Positions 12,322 through 24,500 of a DNA stretch of 64,000 nucleotides are shown piece after piece. Numbering within the stretch: position 1 is the stretch's first letter; each line of letters opens with the position of its first letter. The notes below the pieces were generated by a model. The model worked only from the letters and a program-made list of their open reading frames with translations. It searched no databases and was not told where the DNA came from. This DNA is from Sanderia malayensis. Its lineage: Eukaryota; Cnidaria; Scyphozoa; Semaeostomeae; Pelagiidae. The DNA is taken from positions 2,480,001 through 2,544,000 of the forward strand of contig RQOL01000861.1 in NCBI GenBank assembly GCA_013076295.1. Reading direction: 5' to 3'. Made by a program: the position numbers and the translations under genes.

Positions 12322-14308
12322 ATGTTTTCCTCTGGATTCAAAGGCCAAAGACTTCGCGTCAACCTTAAGCTTGCAATTAATAGGCTGAAGATGTTGGAGA
12401 AGAAGAAAAGTGAGTTACCTAAGGTTTTGTCTTTCATTTGGAGATCAGCTGATTTTCGTTTCCCTTGCCTTTTTGGCAGTAATGCAGCTCTGCTTACCTA
12501 TGTATTTGCTAAACTTGCAGAGCCTCAGTAAGCTTTAAAAAGTTTTATGTTTCTGCTAGCCGAAATTGCAATGAAAGCAAGAAAGGAAATTGCTGACTTC
12601 ATACAATTAAATAAATCAGACAGAGCAAGAATTCGAGTTGAGCATATTATACGAGAGGATTATATGGTTGAAGCAATGGAGCTAATTGAAATGTATTGCG
12701 ATTTACTTCTGGCCAGATTTGGTCTGATTGAAAGCATGAAGTGAGTATTGTCTTCATTTTCATCTTAATTTACGAAAGAACCATAGTTTGAATTGAACAT
12801 CACACAAATAACTGTTTGTTTTCAAAGGACTTGCGATAGTGGACTTACAGAGGCAGTTTCTACTCTTATATGGGCTGCACCAAGATTATATTCCGATGTC
12901 CAAGAATTAAAAGTGGTAAGTTGAGAGAGATACATATTATCAAGGTAGCATAACCTCGTACAGAAGATAGTATAAAAACCTTTTGTTCTATTGTCATATA
13001 AAAAGTCTTGTTAATATTCATGATGCATTGACCAACATTTTGTAGACTCCTGTATTTTTGTCTTCAGGTAGAGGAGCAACTGATCTTGAAATATGGAAAA
13101 GATTTTGGACAGCAAGCAAGAACGAATAGCAGTCAAGCAGTTAACGAACGAGTATGTCGTAATTTTTATCATATTCGACGAAATTTATTTCAAGGGAAGA
13201 ATATCATCGTTTTTAATTTCAATTTTTGTTTTCAGTTAATTCTAAAGATGAGTCCTGATGCACCACCATCAATTCTTGTTGAAAGATATCTGATGGAAAT
13301 TGCAAGGAATTACAATGTTGCATATCAACCTGACAGCTCTGTGATGATTGTAAGCTACTCTTATGATAAATAATGTCATTATTTTAGGCTGAACACTTAC
13401 ACCAGCAATGACTCATCCTTTCTTTGCTGTTTACAGAGCGAAGGAATACCAACTATTGATTCAAAAGAATTCGATAACATTGGCAACTTTTCTGGACCAC
13501 CTGGTGGTCCAAGTGCTCCTGGTGGAGGAGGACATGGAGGAGGTGGTGGGGGAGGGGGCATTGGATTTGAAAATTTGGGGAACAGAAGCATGGCTGGTGG
13601 TGGACCACCTTTACCAAGTATACCAAGTGTCCCAGGTATGCAGCCTGGAGCTGCCACATTTCCCGGTCACACACCATATCCTACCGAGGTATGATTCTTT
13701 ACAAATGCTTCATGTAAAATAATTACATTATTATGCGCACTGTGTTATCATGCATTATAAAGACTTGTTTCAAATATTCATGAAATATAATGATTACTGT
13801 CTTTTAGCCACCACCATATCAGCCATCAAATCACAATGAAAAACCACCTCTTGGTCCAGATCCAAGCATGGCTTATCCACCACCATCAGCCAGCGTAAAC
13901 ATTTCAAATATTCACCCTATTACTTTTAATTATAATTTGCTTTCATGTCATGTTGTGACATTTTCAAGTTGCTCTGGGACAAGGATTCACATTATCTTAT
14001 AATATGAAATTGCTTTTTTTTAAGATGCCTTCAAATCTACCAATGCACAGGCCACCACCAGCAGGCAACCTTGGTAAATATCATTATCTTTAGTTATTTT
14101 TTGTTTTCGTATCTTTCATCTCATCAAAGTGTAATGTTGATTTTTCTTTTTAGGACCCCCTCCTGGTATTGCAAGCATCCCTGATCTTCCCACTGTTCCT
14201 TCCGGAAGCCCCCCTCCCGGCAGTGTTGGGGGGCACAGTGCCAAGGGAGATGATGTCGATTTTGACGACTTGGCTAGACGATTTGAAGAACTGAAAAAAA
14301 AGAAATGA
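12322..14308 (+). CDS. IST1: IST1, ESCRT-III associated factor
   Basis: Nine exons join in frame: 12322-12409, 12560-12740, 12828-12915, 13068-13151, 13236-13349, 13437-13688, 13808-13894, 14025-14073 and 14154-14308. They give 365 residues, the same size as human IST1. An in-frame TGA at 12310-12312 fixes the start. The N-terminal Ist1 domain is very conserved: GFKGQRLRVNLKLAINRLK, RARIRVEHIIREDYMVEAME, YCDLLLARFGLIESMK and ILVERYLMEIARNYNV. A Gly-rich then Pro-rich linker follows. The C-terminus DVDFDDLARRFEELKKK is a MIM1 motif that binds MIT domains of VPS4 and LIP5 in the family. The protein acts in ESCRT-III membrane scission, endosomal tubulation and abscission. Confidence 0.96.
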
Positions 14309-16132
14309 GGTTTAGGTAAGTGACGTTGTCTCAAAACTATTTTCAGTCACTACCAATTCATTGATTACTGTCACCATTTGCTATTTTATGATGAATTCTC
14401 TATAATTTGTTATATACCTTTACAAGAAAACGTAATTAATTATTAATGCAATTGCAGTAGTAAGTAAACAACTATCTTCTTTTCTGCGCAGCGCAGTAGA
14501 GTATCGCTTTGCAGTGATTGACAGCCTCGCTTATAAGTAGCCTCGTTTGAATCAATTGGCAAATCTAATCATTGCTTTTGTTTACTCGATTATCATCTCA
14601 TTTCAAATTCCACACAGATTTAGCAAAGTGCGGAATTTCGCTCAAAGCTTGTTTTGGCGTTGTTGTGGGATTTGTGAATATTAGTTTTGGATTAATTTCC
14701 AATATTCGGACTATGTTCAGACATATGTATGGCTCCGTTTGAGTAATCTGTTCTTCATAGATTTGGTTGTTAACTCTTTTGTAGTATTAAGGTCTTGCTG
14801 GATTAATGTGTTCCGTGTATTGTCAAGCATAATAAGGCAGACATTGTTCGCGTTTATCATCAAAAACAGGATCTATTTGGAGGATTGAGACGGAAATTGA
14901 TGGAAACGGGCACACAATAATGACAGATTGACTTCAACTTAATGATTAGGGAGGCATTTGTGGGGATGCCTGCTTTGATATCCATCATACTAGATGCTTT
15001 CCGTCTGTCCATATTCTAGTCTCATACTCACACCTTGAAACAATTGGAAACACCATTCCCTTCTTGGGCGTTGGTTGATGGATGCATATTTAATGAATGC
15101 TGCCTTTGCTGTTCCACTCGTAAACATCCATTACGATCATGTTTGGCTATTTTAAGACAGAAGGCCACTCCTTCCCAGGTTCCTCTTGGAATTGAAGACA
15201 ATGCTCAAACAGCGAGGAATATAGTATTCCAATGCAGCGAGCTTTAATTAAGAGAATAGCAGCTTTGTGTTTTGTCAACAAACGGCTGATATTCGTGTGT
15301 CTAAGGGCAATTGAGAAGAAATATGATTGATCATTGAAATCATCTGCTCTCCACAATATTACTCGACCTTATCTAATATTCTATAGAGTGGATTGTTGAG
15401 AACAACGGCAACAATTTCCCCCACGAACAATCAATACCATGGTAATCTAATTGAAGTGAATCTGGTGAATCATATGCTAATGTTTTGTTGCTGTTGGCGA
15501 GATATTAGGCTGCTTAACCCAATCGCATAGCTGTATGGTTCGATTCAAGACTCGACGACCGAAGGCTAAAGAACAAATTCAACCCAAGCATATATCTCGA
15601 TTTTGCATTCATGTTCAGTGTCGATATCATGCAACGCGAACAGTCTTCGTCGTTTAAGGGTCAAATTTGCTCGAAAGATGCTTTTAATTTTCTCTTCTTT
15701 GTTGAAGGTGAGTTAGCTGAGATTTGCTGCCACGTGTGGTGCTTTCATTTTCAGCCCTGATCGCTGTTATTCTTTAGAGTTATCCCTCTGCCTAAACCCA
15801 GCAAAATGTTTCCAAACAGTCAACATTTACTTAGTTTGGTAGAATTTTTAGATGAGAAGTAATCATAATTTTGGCATTTTCATCTCAATAAAGACGCAGA
15901 TTTTTTCGTAAATTTAGCAACCTACGGCTGCGTGCGCGTGCCCTTAAATTAATTTCAATTTAGACAACTTTTGATCAGCAACGTTTTAAGTTGGAATTTA
16001 GAAAGCCTGTTGTGGTCCTATTTTATGCATCACTTCCTTACTTTTTTATTGACCGTGGTCCGACAACAGAGGAGCAGTTAATAATCAATCAGCCAGACGT
16101 GTTTAAGATAAAATATATCTTCCCTTTCAGCA
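14309..16132. other. IST1-GFI1 intergenic region with probable 5' UTR intron
   Basis: No coding exon is seen. A T/C-rich tract ending in TTTCAG at 16131 lies two bases before the GFI1-like ATG. This suggests that a non-coding first exon of that gene lies somewhere upstream here. The IST1 3' UTR occupies the left part. Confidence 0.4.
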
Positions 16133-16819
16133 ATGAACCCGCCTTCTAACTTATTCTCAAGCGGATTGAATAACGATTTATCAAACCAGGTTGACAACTT
16201 CACTGATACCTCCAGGCATAAAATTGATGGTGCCAAGAACTATAATTGTAAAACTGATTCTACTGATCAGAATTTGAATTTATTCGGAGACATGGGATTT
16301 GCTTTCGATAACACGCCAGTTGATGGCAGGCCGTTCAAAACCATCTCTTTCAATCCTGTATTACAAAGAATCGTGAACAATGACACAACCAACAGGAAGA
16401 TTTTATCGCAGAAAGACGGAGATGTACACCACCGCCAGAATCATCATCATAATCGTCATCATCATCACACCACTGATAGAAACTTTGTCTGTCGTGTTTG
16501 TGGTAAATCGTTCAAACGGAAAAGCAGCCTTTCCACGCACAAGCTCATCCACGAAAACGTGAAACCATTTGCGTGTCTTACTTGTAATAAGACGTTTCTA
16601 CGCAGATCTGATTTAAAGAAGCATGTTCTAATGCATACTGGCCAAAAACCTCATCAATGCTCTGAATGTGGCAGGGTGTTCAGCCAATCATCAAACATGC
16701 TAACTCACATGAGAAGGCATTCTGGGGTGAGACCTTTCTCTTGCCAGATTTGTGGCAATTCATTCTTCCGAAAGGTCGACGTCAGAAGACACCAAGTTAA
16801 ACATTTAAAAGACGAGTAA
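16133..16819 (+). CDS. GFI1: GFI1/senseless-like C2H2 zinc-finger transcription factor
   Basis: A single coding exon gives 228 residues. An N-terminal polar region of about 100 residues and a histidine run (about residues 103-114) precede four C2H2 fingers at about residues 116-225. The fingers begin FVCRVCGKSFKRKSSLSTH, FACLTCNKTFLRRSDLKKH, HQCSECGRVFSQSSNMLTH and FSCQICGNSFFRKVDVRRH. They align one-to-one with fingers 3-6 of GFI1 (CGKSFKRSSTLSTH, KSDMKKH, SQSSNLITH, RKVDLRRH), which carry the DNA-binding specificity. The N-terminal SNAG repressor motif of vertebrate GFI1 is absent, and so are fingers 1-2. GFI1 proteins are repressors in neural and blood lineages. An acceptor just before the ATG implies an upstream non-coding exon; an in-frame coding first exon is also possible. 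Confidence 0.8.
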   Translation: MNPPSNLFSSGLNNDLSNQVDNFTDTSRHKIDGAKNYNCKTDSTDQNLNLFGDMGFAFDNTPVDGRPFKTISFNPVLQRIVNNDTTNRKILSQKDGDVHHRQNHHHNRHHHHTTDRNFVCRVCGKSFKRKSSLSTHKLIHENVKPFACLTCNKTFLRRSDLKKHVLMHTGQKPHQCSECGRVFSQSSNMLTHMRRHSGVRPFSCQICGNSFFRKVDVRRHQVKHLKDE

Positions 16820-18528
16820 TTCAATTCTCAACTAAACTTAGACATTGTGCATAAAAATAGAATTTGTATATATAGCTGATATCGGGATAATTCATTTCAT
16901 ATATGATACTTTGCAAGTGAAGGTGAATATTTAGTATTTGTTTGATATTTGTCTTTTGAGCCTCGATTCGAAAAGCTGTCTCGCTATAAGTGGCTCACAC
17001 GTCAACTCTAAACGATAATATGAGGATTAAACCAGTCTTTAGCAGTTTATTCAAGCTCATTACTTTGACGAGTTTTCGAAGGGTAGTTCAGTTTTGTTCT
17101 GTTGATTTCAATATGGCTTACAATGATGTCGTTTTTATTTCAAAGCTATTTGATTGATCACCGTGAAGATATTCATTTATCTATTTTTGTTGCGATGCAA
17201 CAGGCGCATTCCAAAAATGGCTGCCATGACTTTTAAGTTTTCCATTGTTTCTAACGTCGTGATCTCTTTAGACAAGTTTGCTTATACATTACATGTTTTT
17301 GTCAATTGTTTTATTTTCAACGCAAAACGAGGCTGCATTTAAGCGAGGCTTGTCAGTGTCGCACAATGTTACAGCTGTCGCGAATAATAATCATGACGGA
17401 AATGACGTGTGCCAGGAAGAATAATGCAATGCGAGCTTTGAAGGAAGATGACGCAATAGTGGAAGAATATCTATTGCTGGAAGAATATTCATTGAGAAAG
17501 GAATAGGAAGAAGTTTGAATGAATGTTCCAAGACTGGCGGAAGAATATCCTATTGACAAATAACGAAGACTTAGTGAAGATGAAATGTCCTTGGAAGTTT
17601 TCGGTGAGCGACATTGTTCAAGACAGGGTCGGAAGAATGTGACATGGAAATGTCACGAGGAAGAACATCTTTAGAACCTCGATATTGTATTTTAAGAATT
17701 TTGGTACATCCTTTTGAAGAAAGGTATGTTTTGAACAATGAACCAGACTTTGAGGTGATATTTTTAATAATATATTACCACTTGATCTTCAGGCAGATTA
17801 TTGCGATGCGCTGAAATCTCGCGCTCCGTTACCCTAGCATGAACTTGATAATTACATGATGTTTGTAATAATTCGCATTCTGGCATTGCTATTCACTGCA
17901 ACATCAATCAACGGCATCTTACTGCATTTGCAACATCTTGATTTTCTTTGAACGAACACTTGTTTCACTTTTCAGCCGCCACTCAAAGCGATGGTTTCTT
18001 TTGTGATTGGAATCAGAGAGAGGTATGTTGATGCTTGTTCGCTACCCTGGGACAGGATAAGTTGCGATGGCGAGCAGCTTTACCAGTAGAGGCAAGTGAA
18101 CAGTCATTAAAGCGTGTAACCGAACGCGCAGTTGTTTGACGGAAGGTAGGAGCGAACAGTTGATGCGTGAAAGCAGAGAATTTCATGCCTTGTAAATGAT
18201 GTAATTAAGGTGGATCGCAGACGGGATTCGATCGCAGAATTCTACCTGATTTACGCGTAGAATTCTTTAATTATCTTCTTTCTTGTTTATGTTGAGCTGC
18301 TGGAATGTTTTTATCCCTCTATCACATCAAAACATTGTTGCATTGGAGATATTCTATGGACAAATGATCTGTTGGGTTTATCAAATAGATCGCTGCTCGG
18401 TATTTTGAATAGAGTATTAAAGACGGGTTGGATTATCGTTCAAGCCTTGCTGATGTTAACTGCGAAAGCGTATAAATTTACCTATGTTTGCATTGATTTC
18501 GGATGTTCATACTCCGAAGCCATGGATA
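16820..18528. other. Intergenic region upstream of the first MANSC-GAIN gene
   Basis: No coding exon with splice partners is seen. Around 17400-17620 there is a degenerate purine-rich repeat (GGAAGAATATC-type). Near 18237-18266 a 9-bp inverted repeat (GAATTCTAC/GTAGAATTC) sits beside a string resembling a B box on the minus strand. Neither supports a confident call. Confidence 0.4.
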
Positions 18529-21500
18529 ATGCTGGCGAAAATACTCTTAGTTATAGCTGCGATTGTGGAACAGTCAAAAGGTAAGCAATTCACTTTTATT
18601 TTGCCGTATGGTTTTCCATCTTATCCGATCTAGTTTATCGTCTCGCTTAGCGACAGCAACAATACAACCAGCTGTTTAGTTTGTAAGTTTCCAAAGAGAT
18701 AATACCTCCAAATGACTTTTTCTCTTTTGTATTATTCGCTTTTGTCCATTTTAATCATTATTGAAGGACTTCGATCGTTAATTCAATACAACTTATAAGC
18801 TTTTTAGTCGCCAGATAGTTCACAAATATGTCAAAGTACAAGACGCAAGTTAAGCAAAATCATTAAGAATAGCTATCACCATGTTAGAGTTTTATTGCAT
18901 TGAATATATGATACGTTAATACAGCTTTAGACGTGTAGTAAGTGCCTGGTTTTACTATTAAAAATGTCGCAGGAAAGTATTTGAAATTACCATGACCTTG
19001 AGTAGGTTTGTGGGTCACCTGATTATGAACCTTGGGTTGTTCCAGACTATTCCAGGGTCATCTTATTGCAGCTATGCTTTATTACTAATGTTGAAATACT
19101 AATCGTTGCGCTTGTTCCGAATTTTAGCCTTCCCAATATATCCAGCATCGAAAGAATGGATGTGCAATTCGGAGAGAGTGATTTACAACGTAACGCTACA
19201 AGGCGGAATACGGTCTGGGAAATTCAGAAAGCTCGGAATCATCGGCAATATGAACACTTGCACTCGAAGTTGCTGCGAAGATCGAAACTGCGATGTCGCA
19301 TTCATGGCGAAACAGAACTGCTACCTTGTCACGTGCAGCAACAAATTCCTTTGCGCTCCAGTCGCAACAACATCGTCAAGACTCTACCCGAGACTGGCAT
19401 ACATTACGAGGACGTATTTCCACGCAAACACGAATCGAAACAACGATGCGACGATGCAACATGGTGATGATAAATCACGAGATAATTCAATAGTTAGCAG
19501 TAATGTATTAGATAATAGTAAAGCAATTGATGACCTTGATACAAAGACATCGAGCAATTTGCAACAGCAGTTGCTCAAGTATGACAATAGTTTGCGAAAC
19601 TTTGAACAACCAAATAAGAAGGATCATATCTTGAATGGCAAAGAGACCAACTCCAAAGCAACTGGCGATAGTGATGATGATGGTGTTAAAGTGTATTCCA
19701 ATGGGTGTTATCCGGCGAAGATTCACATAGGTGTCTCATTGCGTTACGGGACGCATTCCGGTGAATTTTACGACTATGGAGAAATTGGAGACATGCGCAT
19801 GTGCGTTGACTTGTGCTGCAAAGATAAGAAATGTGACGTTGCTTTCATGGTTGGCAAAACATGCTACACGATATCATGTTCCAGTTTCGACTTCTGTCAG
19901 ATGGTGCCTTCGAAAAAGGGCCCGAATATATCAACACAACTTGCTTACGTCATCAAGAAGAAAGCCTCGGGAAGTAAGAAGAAGCTGGTTATCACTGAAA
20001 ATCATGAGAAATATTTACGCAAGCAACTGTTGAAGGAAGCTGAGAAAAAGACTGTGCATGCAACAACAGCGCATGTGCAAGAAATGCAAGGCGTCGAGAT
20101 GGGCACACCCAAATCAGATATATTTTCATCGGATGAGCCGAATATACCAAAAAAATTTACAAAAGGATGCAGGAGTAATCGAATTTTACGTAATTATGGG
20201 TTTATCGGCGGACAAAGGGCTGGTATTTACACTCTTCGAGGTATTACGCCGGATTTTGATTCATGCATTGGTCTTTGCTGTTCTGAAATGATGTGTGATG
20301 CTGCATTTTTATTGGGTAAAAGATGCTTCTCTATTCAATGCTTCAAAAATGGAGCATGCGCAGGTAAACCTGCAACAACCCATGGACTCAGATCGAGGTT
20401 GGCATTTGTAGAAAGAAAAGACGAAGATATTGGCGAAAGTATGTTGGTTCAGTAAATTTCTTTTTAAATATCCTCGTGAATATTTGTGATATTTTTACTG
20501 AATTTGTTCGTGTTTATTTTGTAGAAAGAACGTCCATTCCTGGCTTGCTTCCAACTGGTGGGTCTTACTTTCTTAGTTGCTGTAGGACATTTCTTTACTT
20601 CAAAAGTCCTAAATTTATCTTTAAAATGTAACTGTTGCCATTAATGTTGTTTGCAGATCGCCAATACACCGTGTTTCTGAATATAACAAGCGAAGATTTT
20701 AAAGAAGGGCTCAGGGACCACGAATCTCTTGAATTTCTCAACTTTGCACAAGCATTGAGAACTGCAGTGAGTATCAATTACGCCATTCCATGTTAATACG
20801 CACCTTAAAAATAGATCTAACGTGTTAAAAGATGTTTATTACTGTGATTCATAACCATCTATCCATTTGATTTGTAGATCTCTGGTGTACTTGGTAATGT
20901 CGAAGGATTCAAATACATAGAGATACTGAAGTTTAAGTAAGTGCTGTGAGCTTAGAAACAAAATACGCTTGCTTATAGGTGTGAACTACTTAATGCACAC
21001 AGCTCAATTAGAGGTGTAAGATCAGAGCTTTATTTTTTACATGATAGATGAGATGAATGGTCTCAACGAACCTGAGGATTGTTGATTAAAGTGGGATAAA
21101 TGAGAGTTGATGCTTTCTTTTAGGCCCAATAAAGTCGTAGCTGTTTTCAACGTAACTACAGATCAGAAGACGCATCCTAAAGTTCTACTACAACTTTTAG
21201 TTGACTCGTTAAGACGAGGAGAGTTAAAAACATATGACGAACCATTTTCTGGGAAAATTCTTTTAGATATCAAAGGATTTAGATTCTTTAACAATAAAGG
21301 TATGCTTGCTTCTTCATGACATCTGTTTTGATACTGTCTTCCTTTTCATTGGCAAATTGGATGACGCTGTGGTAAACATATCAATGATTATGATAGCTAA
21401 TGTTGATTATGATAATTGATGTTGATTATGATAAATAATTTTCGTCATTCTTTCAGGGGATAATTTAGTTTGCTTACCAGAATTCAATTTCGATGCCTCT

Positions 21501-24500
21501 TGGCCTCTTGCTATATTTGGAACATCTGTTAATATACCTTGTCCAAGAGATGCAACAGGTACAATAGTTACTTAAGCAATTTCTCTTCGCCATCACTACC
21601 TTAGCAATTAGCAATTAGGAATTTTACTTTACGAGACAAGCAATTGAATCGTCTTATGCTAGTTTTATTTTTGATGTTCGTGTAGGTTTGACGAATAGAA
21701 AATGCAGAGGAAGTGATAATGTGCTTGCAAAATGGGATATTCCTGATTTCAGTGAATGCGTCACTCAAAAATACGAAGACCTTTTCAAAGAGGTATGCTC
21801 TATGTCCCTTGTACTTTAAAAAATAATTTCCTTCTGTCTCAAGCCATTCATTATATTAAATTGTAACTGAAACATGTTTACTTTGAATTTTCCAAGGCTC
21901 AATTATTGAATTCTGCCTATGTACATTCTCCTGAGCTGACACCAGCTTCAATAATCGATCGACTTCTTCAACTGACGACATCAGACACATACGGACCTAG
22001 TCCTCCATCACAGCGTAGGCATAACAACGTCCAATCAACGAGAAGATACAGCAATCACCCGTTAAACAATCGTCCAATGCATGTGCCAGTAGTTACGAAC
22101 AGAGAAAGCTTACACTCACCACAGATTGAAAATCTTCGCAAACTTGTAGCTGAAAAGTTTAAAGAAAAGTCCAAATTTCTTAAAGCAAGCGATCGCAATG
22201 GCGAACAAAAACAAAAACCTCAGATTAATTTGCTGCCTTTCTTCAGAGGACCATCTGCAATGCCCAAAGTCATCCATTCAGCTCAACAAGCCAACGTCAA
22301 AGTCACCAGCGTCAAAATTACATCAAATAAATCACCAGTTTCCGGTCCTAAATTAATATCAAGTCATTATAAAAATAATCCTCCTTCGCAGTTACACTCT
22401 GCCCCCAACTTGCATGCACTACCTGGCCTCCAACACTCGAATGTACAGGCTCCTCCGCAGCTCGCTCAGCCAAAACATTTTGCATCGTTACAGCCTGATT
22501 CAGGTCAAAAGCAGGGAAATTTAGGCCCACAAGTCACTCGTCCAGCACAATCTCCAATGGTCTCACCAAAACAACAGACATTTCCAGAGAATCACGACCA
22601 AGCCCGGTTGCCAAGCATCCGGAATTTAGAAAGAGCCTATAGTCCGGAATATCGGAAATTCAATGGCAATACAAACGTTGATCCAGCCCTTTTACTTTCC
22701 GAAGCGCATTGGTCGAAGCCGGAGAAATTTCAACCGAAAACTAGATCAGCTCCGTTGCAAGCACCAACTAATGACGATTATCCAGGTCACATGTTTCACA
22801 CTTTGTCACTTCCGATAGAAAATACTGCACCAAGAACTGAACCACTTTGGGATTATTCAAGAAAATTACCAGTCAAACAAATGACACCGGAAAATGATAG
22901 GAATTCTATGTTGAATAATGGAGTCGTATTGCCCGAGGGAAGTCCTCAGGGAATGCATGGATTTATTGGATCTATCCAATCCAGACGTTTAGATCAATCT
23001 GGATTTGTCGGACCTATGCAATCCAGACGTTTAGATCAATCTAACCAAGCAAACCACGCGGACCAATTATTCATCAATCCACCTACGATTGCAAATGGAT
23101 TGAATCATCAACTGAATCCGGATTCATCATCAGTTCATTTGCAGAATGAGCAGATGAATCCGCATCTTGCATGGAGTGAAACAGAGCGGTCACCCATTCA
23201 TGATAATAAAAATGATTTTGCTGTAAGCATCAAGAGAAGACGAAAGAGAAGATCTAATGTTGATGATGACTCGTTGAATACCAAACCTGATCCGATGCAA
23301 ACAGGTATCACAACAGACGGCATTATGCCACAGGTTAATGCAAGTTTCAAAGACAATCAACCATCTTATGATGATGTCAAAGTATTGGGGTTCAATCCAA
23401 CGAGTTTGCCAAAGATGTTTGACAAACGTGATGTTTTAAGCGATTATAGATTGGTGAACAGCGATGAGCAAGCTAACCTAATGGAATCATTAGTCAGCGA
23501 CGATAATGAGGGTGGCGATTTACAGGATAAAGGCGATAAGATGGCAATTGCATCGTCTAATCATCCAACTAACAGGATTACAAGGAATGAAAATGTGAAT
23601 TTCGTACAATCAATCAACGATAAGCCAACTGAATATTCTGTTACAGAGAAGAAGAAAATAATGAAAATGTTGCAGGAAAATGTGAAAAGGTTGTATGCAG
23701 CACAGTTGACAACTCCTCAGCCATTTCATCTGATCGAGAAAGTAAATTACAAAGAAAATGACGATGATTCTGATGATAATAAGAAGTATGAGAAGCCAGT
23801 TATTGTAAATATTCCTGCTACTGCCAAGATGTTAACTGCTGAAAAGTCACCTGCGCTTCACAACGTGCGCAATGCAAGCAAAAGTCAACAAGGCACCTCA
23901 CTCGATCTGGCAGACGAATTGTTGAAGATGACCAACCAAAGTCCACCTGATCCAAAAGAAACATCGAGTTATACAGAAGCACATTTAAGTAACCCACCAA
24001 TTAATGCCATTGCAAGCGCCAAAATACTTCACGCTGATAATACAAAGGGTGATGGTAAGACAAATACCAATATTGAGATCACAGGTGGCCAAGGTGAGTC
24101 TCCTTCGCCACCCGACAGCCAAACAACAACAACAACAACAACAACACAGAATATATCAGGTGAAAATGTTGGTCAGAATTTGCCTCTTCAGCAAACACAG
24201 AGTGTAACTGAGGAGAAGCCAAACGTTGAGTCACAACAAGAAAATCAACCGACTGATACAAATCAGAATGCGAATAATGAAGAAGCAAAGCCAGCAGGTG
24301 GGTGAGACTAGAAGCTGTCAAATCTTCTTGCAATGCGCACCGAAAGAGTCGTGGATCTTCCACGGTCTCACTCAATGAAATGTTGAACTCTACATTACTA
24401 AATAATCTGCAATTCGCTTGCTGTGTGTTATGTGAATCTTAGCATGTAGGATAAATTTATTTCGTGGATTCCTTTTCGTTCTCAGATAATCAGCAAGAAG

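Noticed and set aside
13397..13677. Minus-strand Pro-rich frames opposite IST1 exon 6
   Set aside because: Antisense of the Gly-rich IST1 linker; no independent support.
18187..18266. B-box-like string and EcoRI-centred inverted repeat suggesting a tRNA or SINE
   Set aside because: No A box at suitable distance and no tRNA fold.
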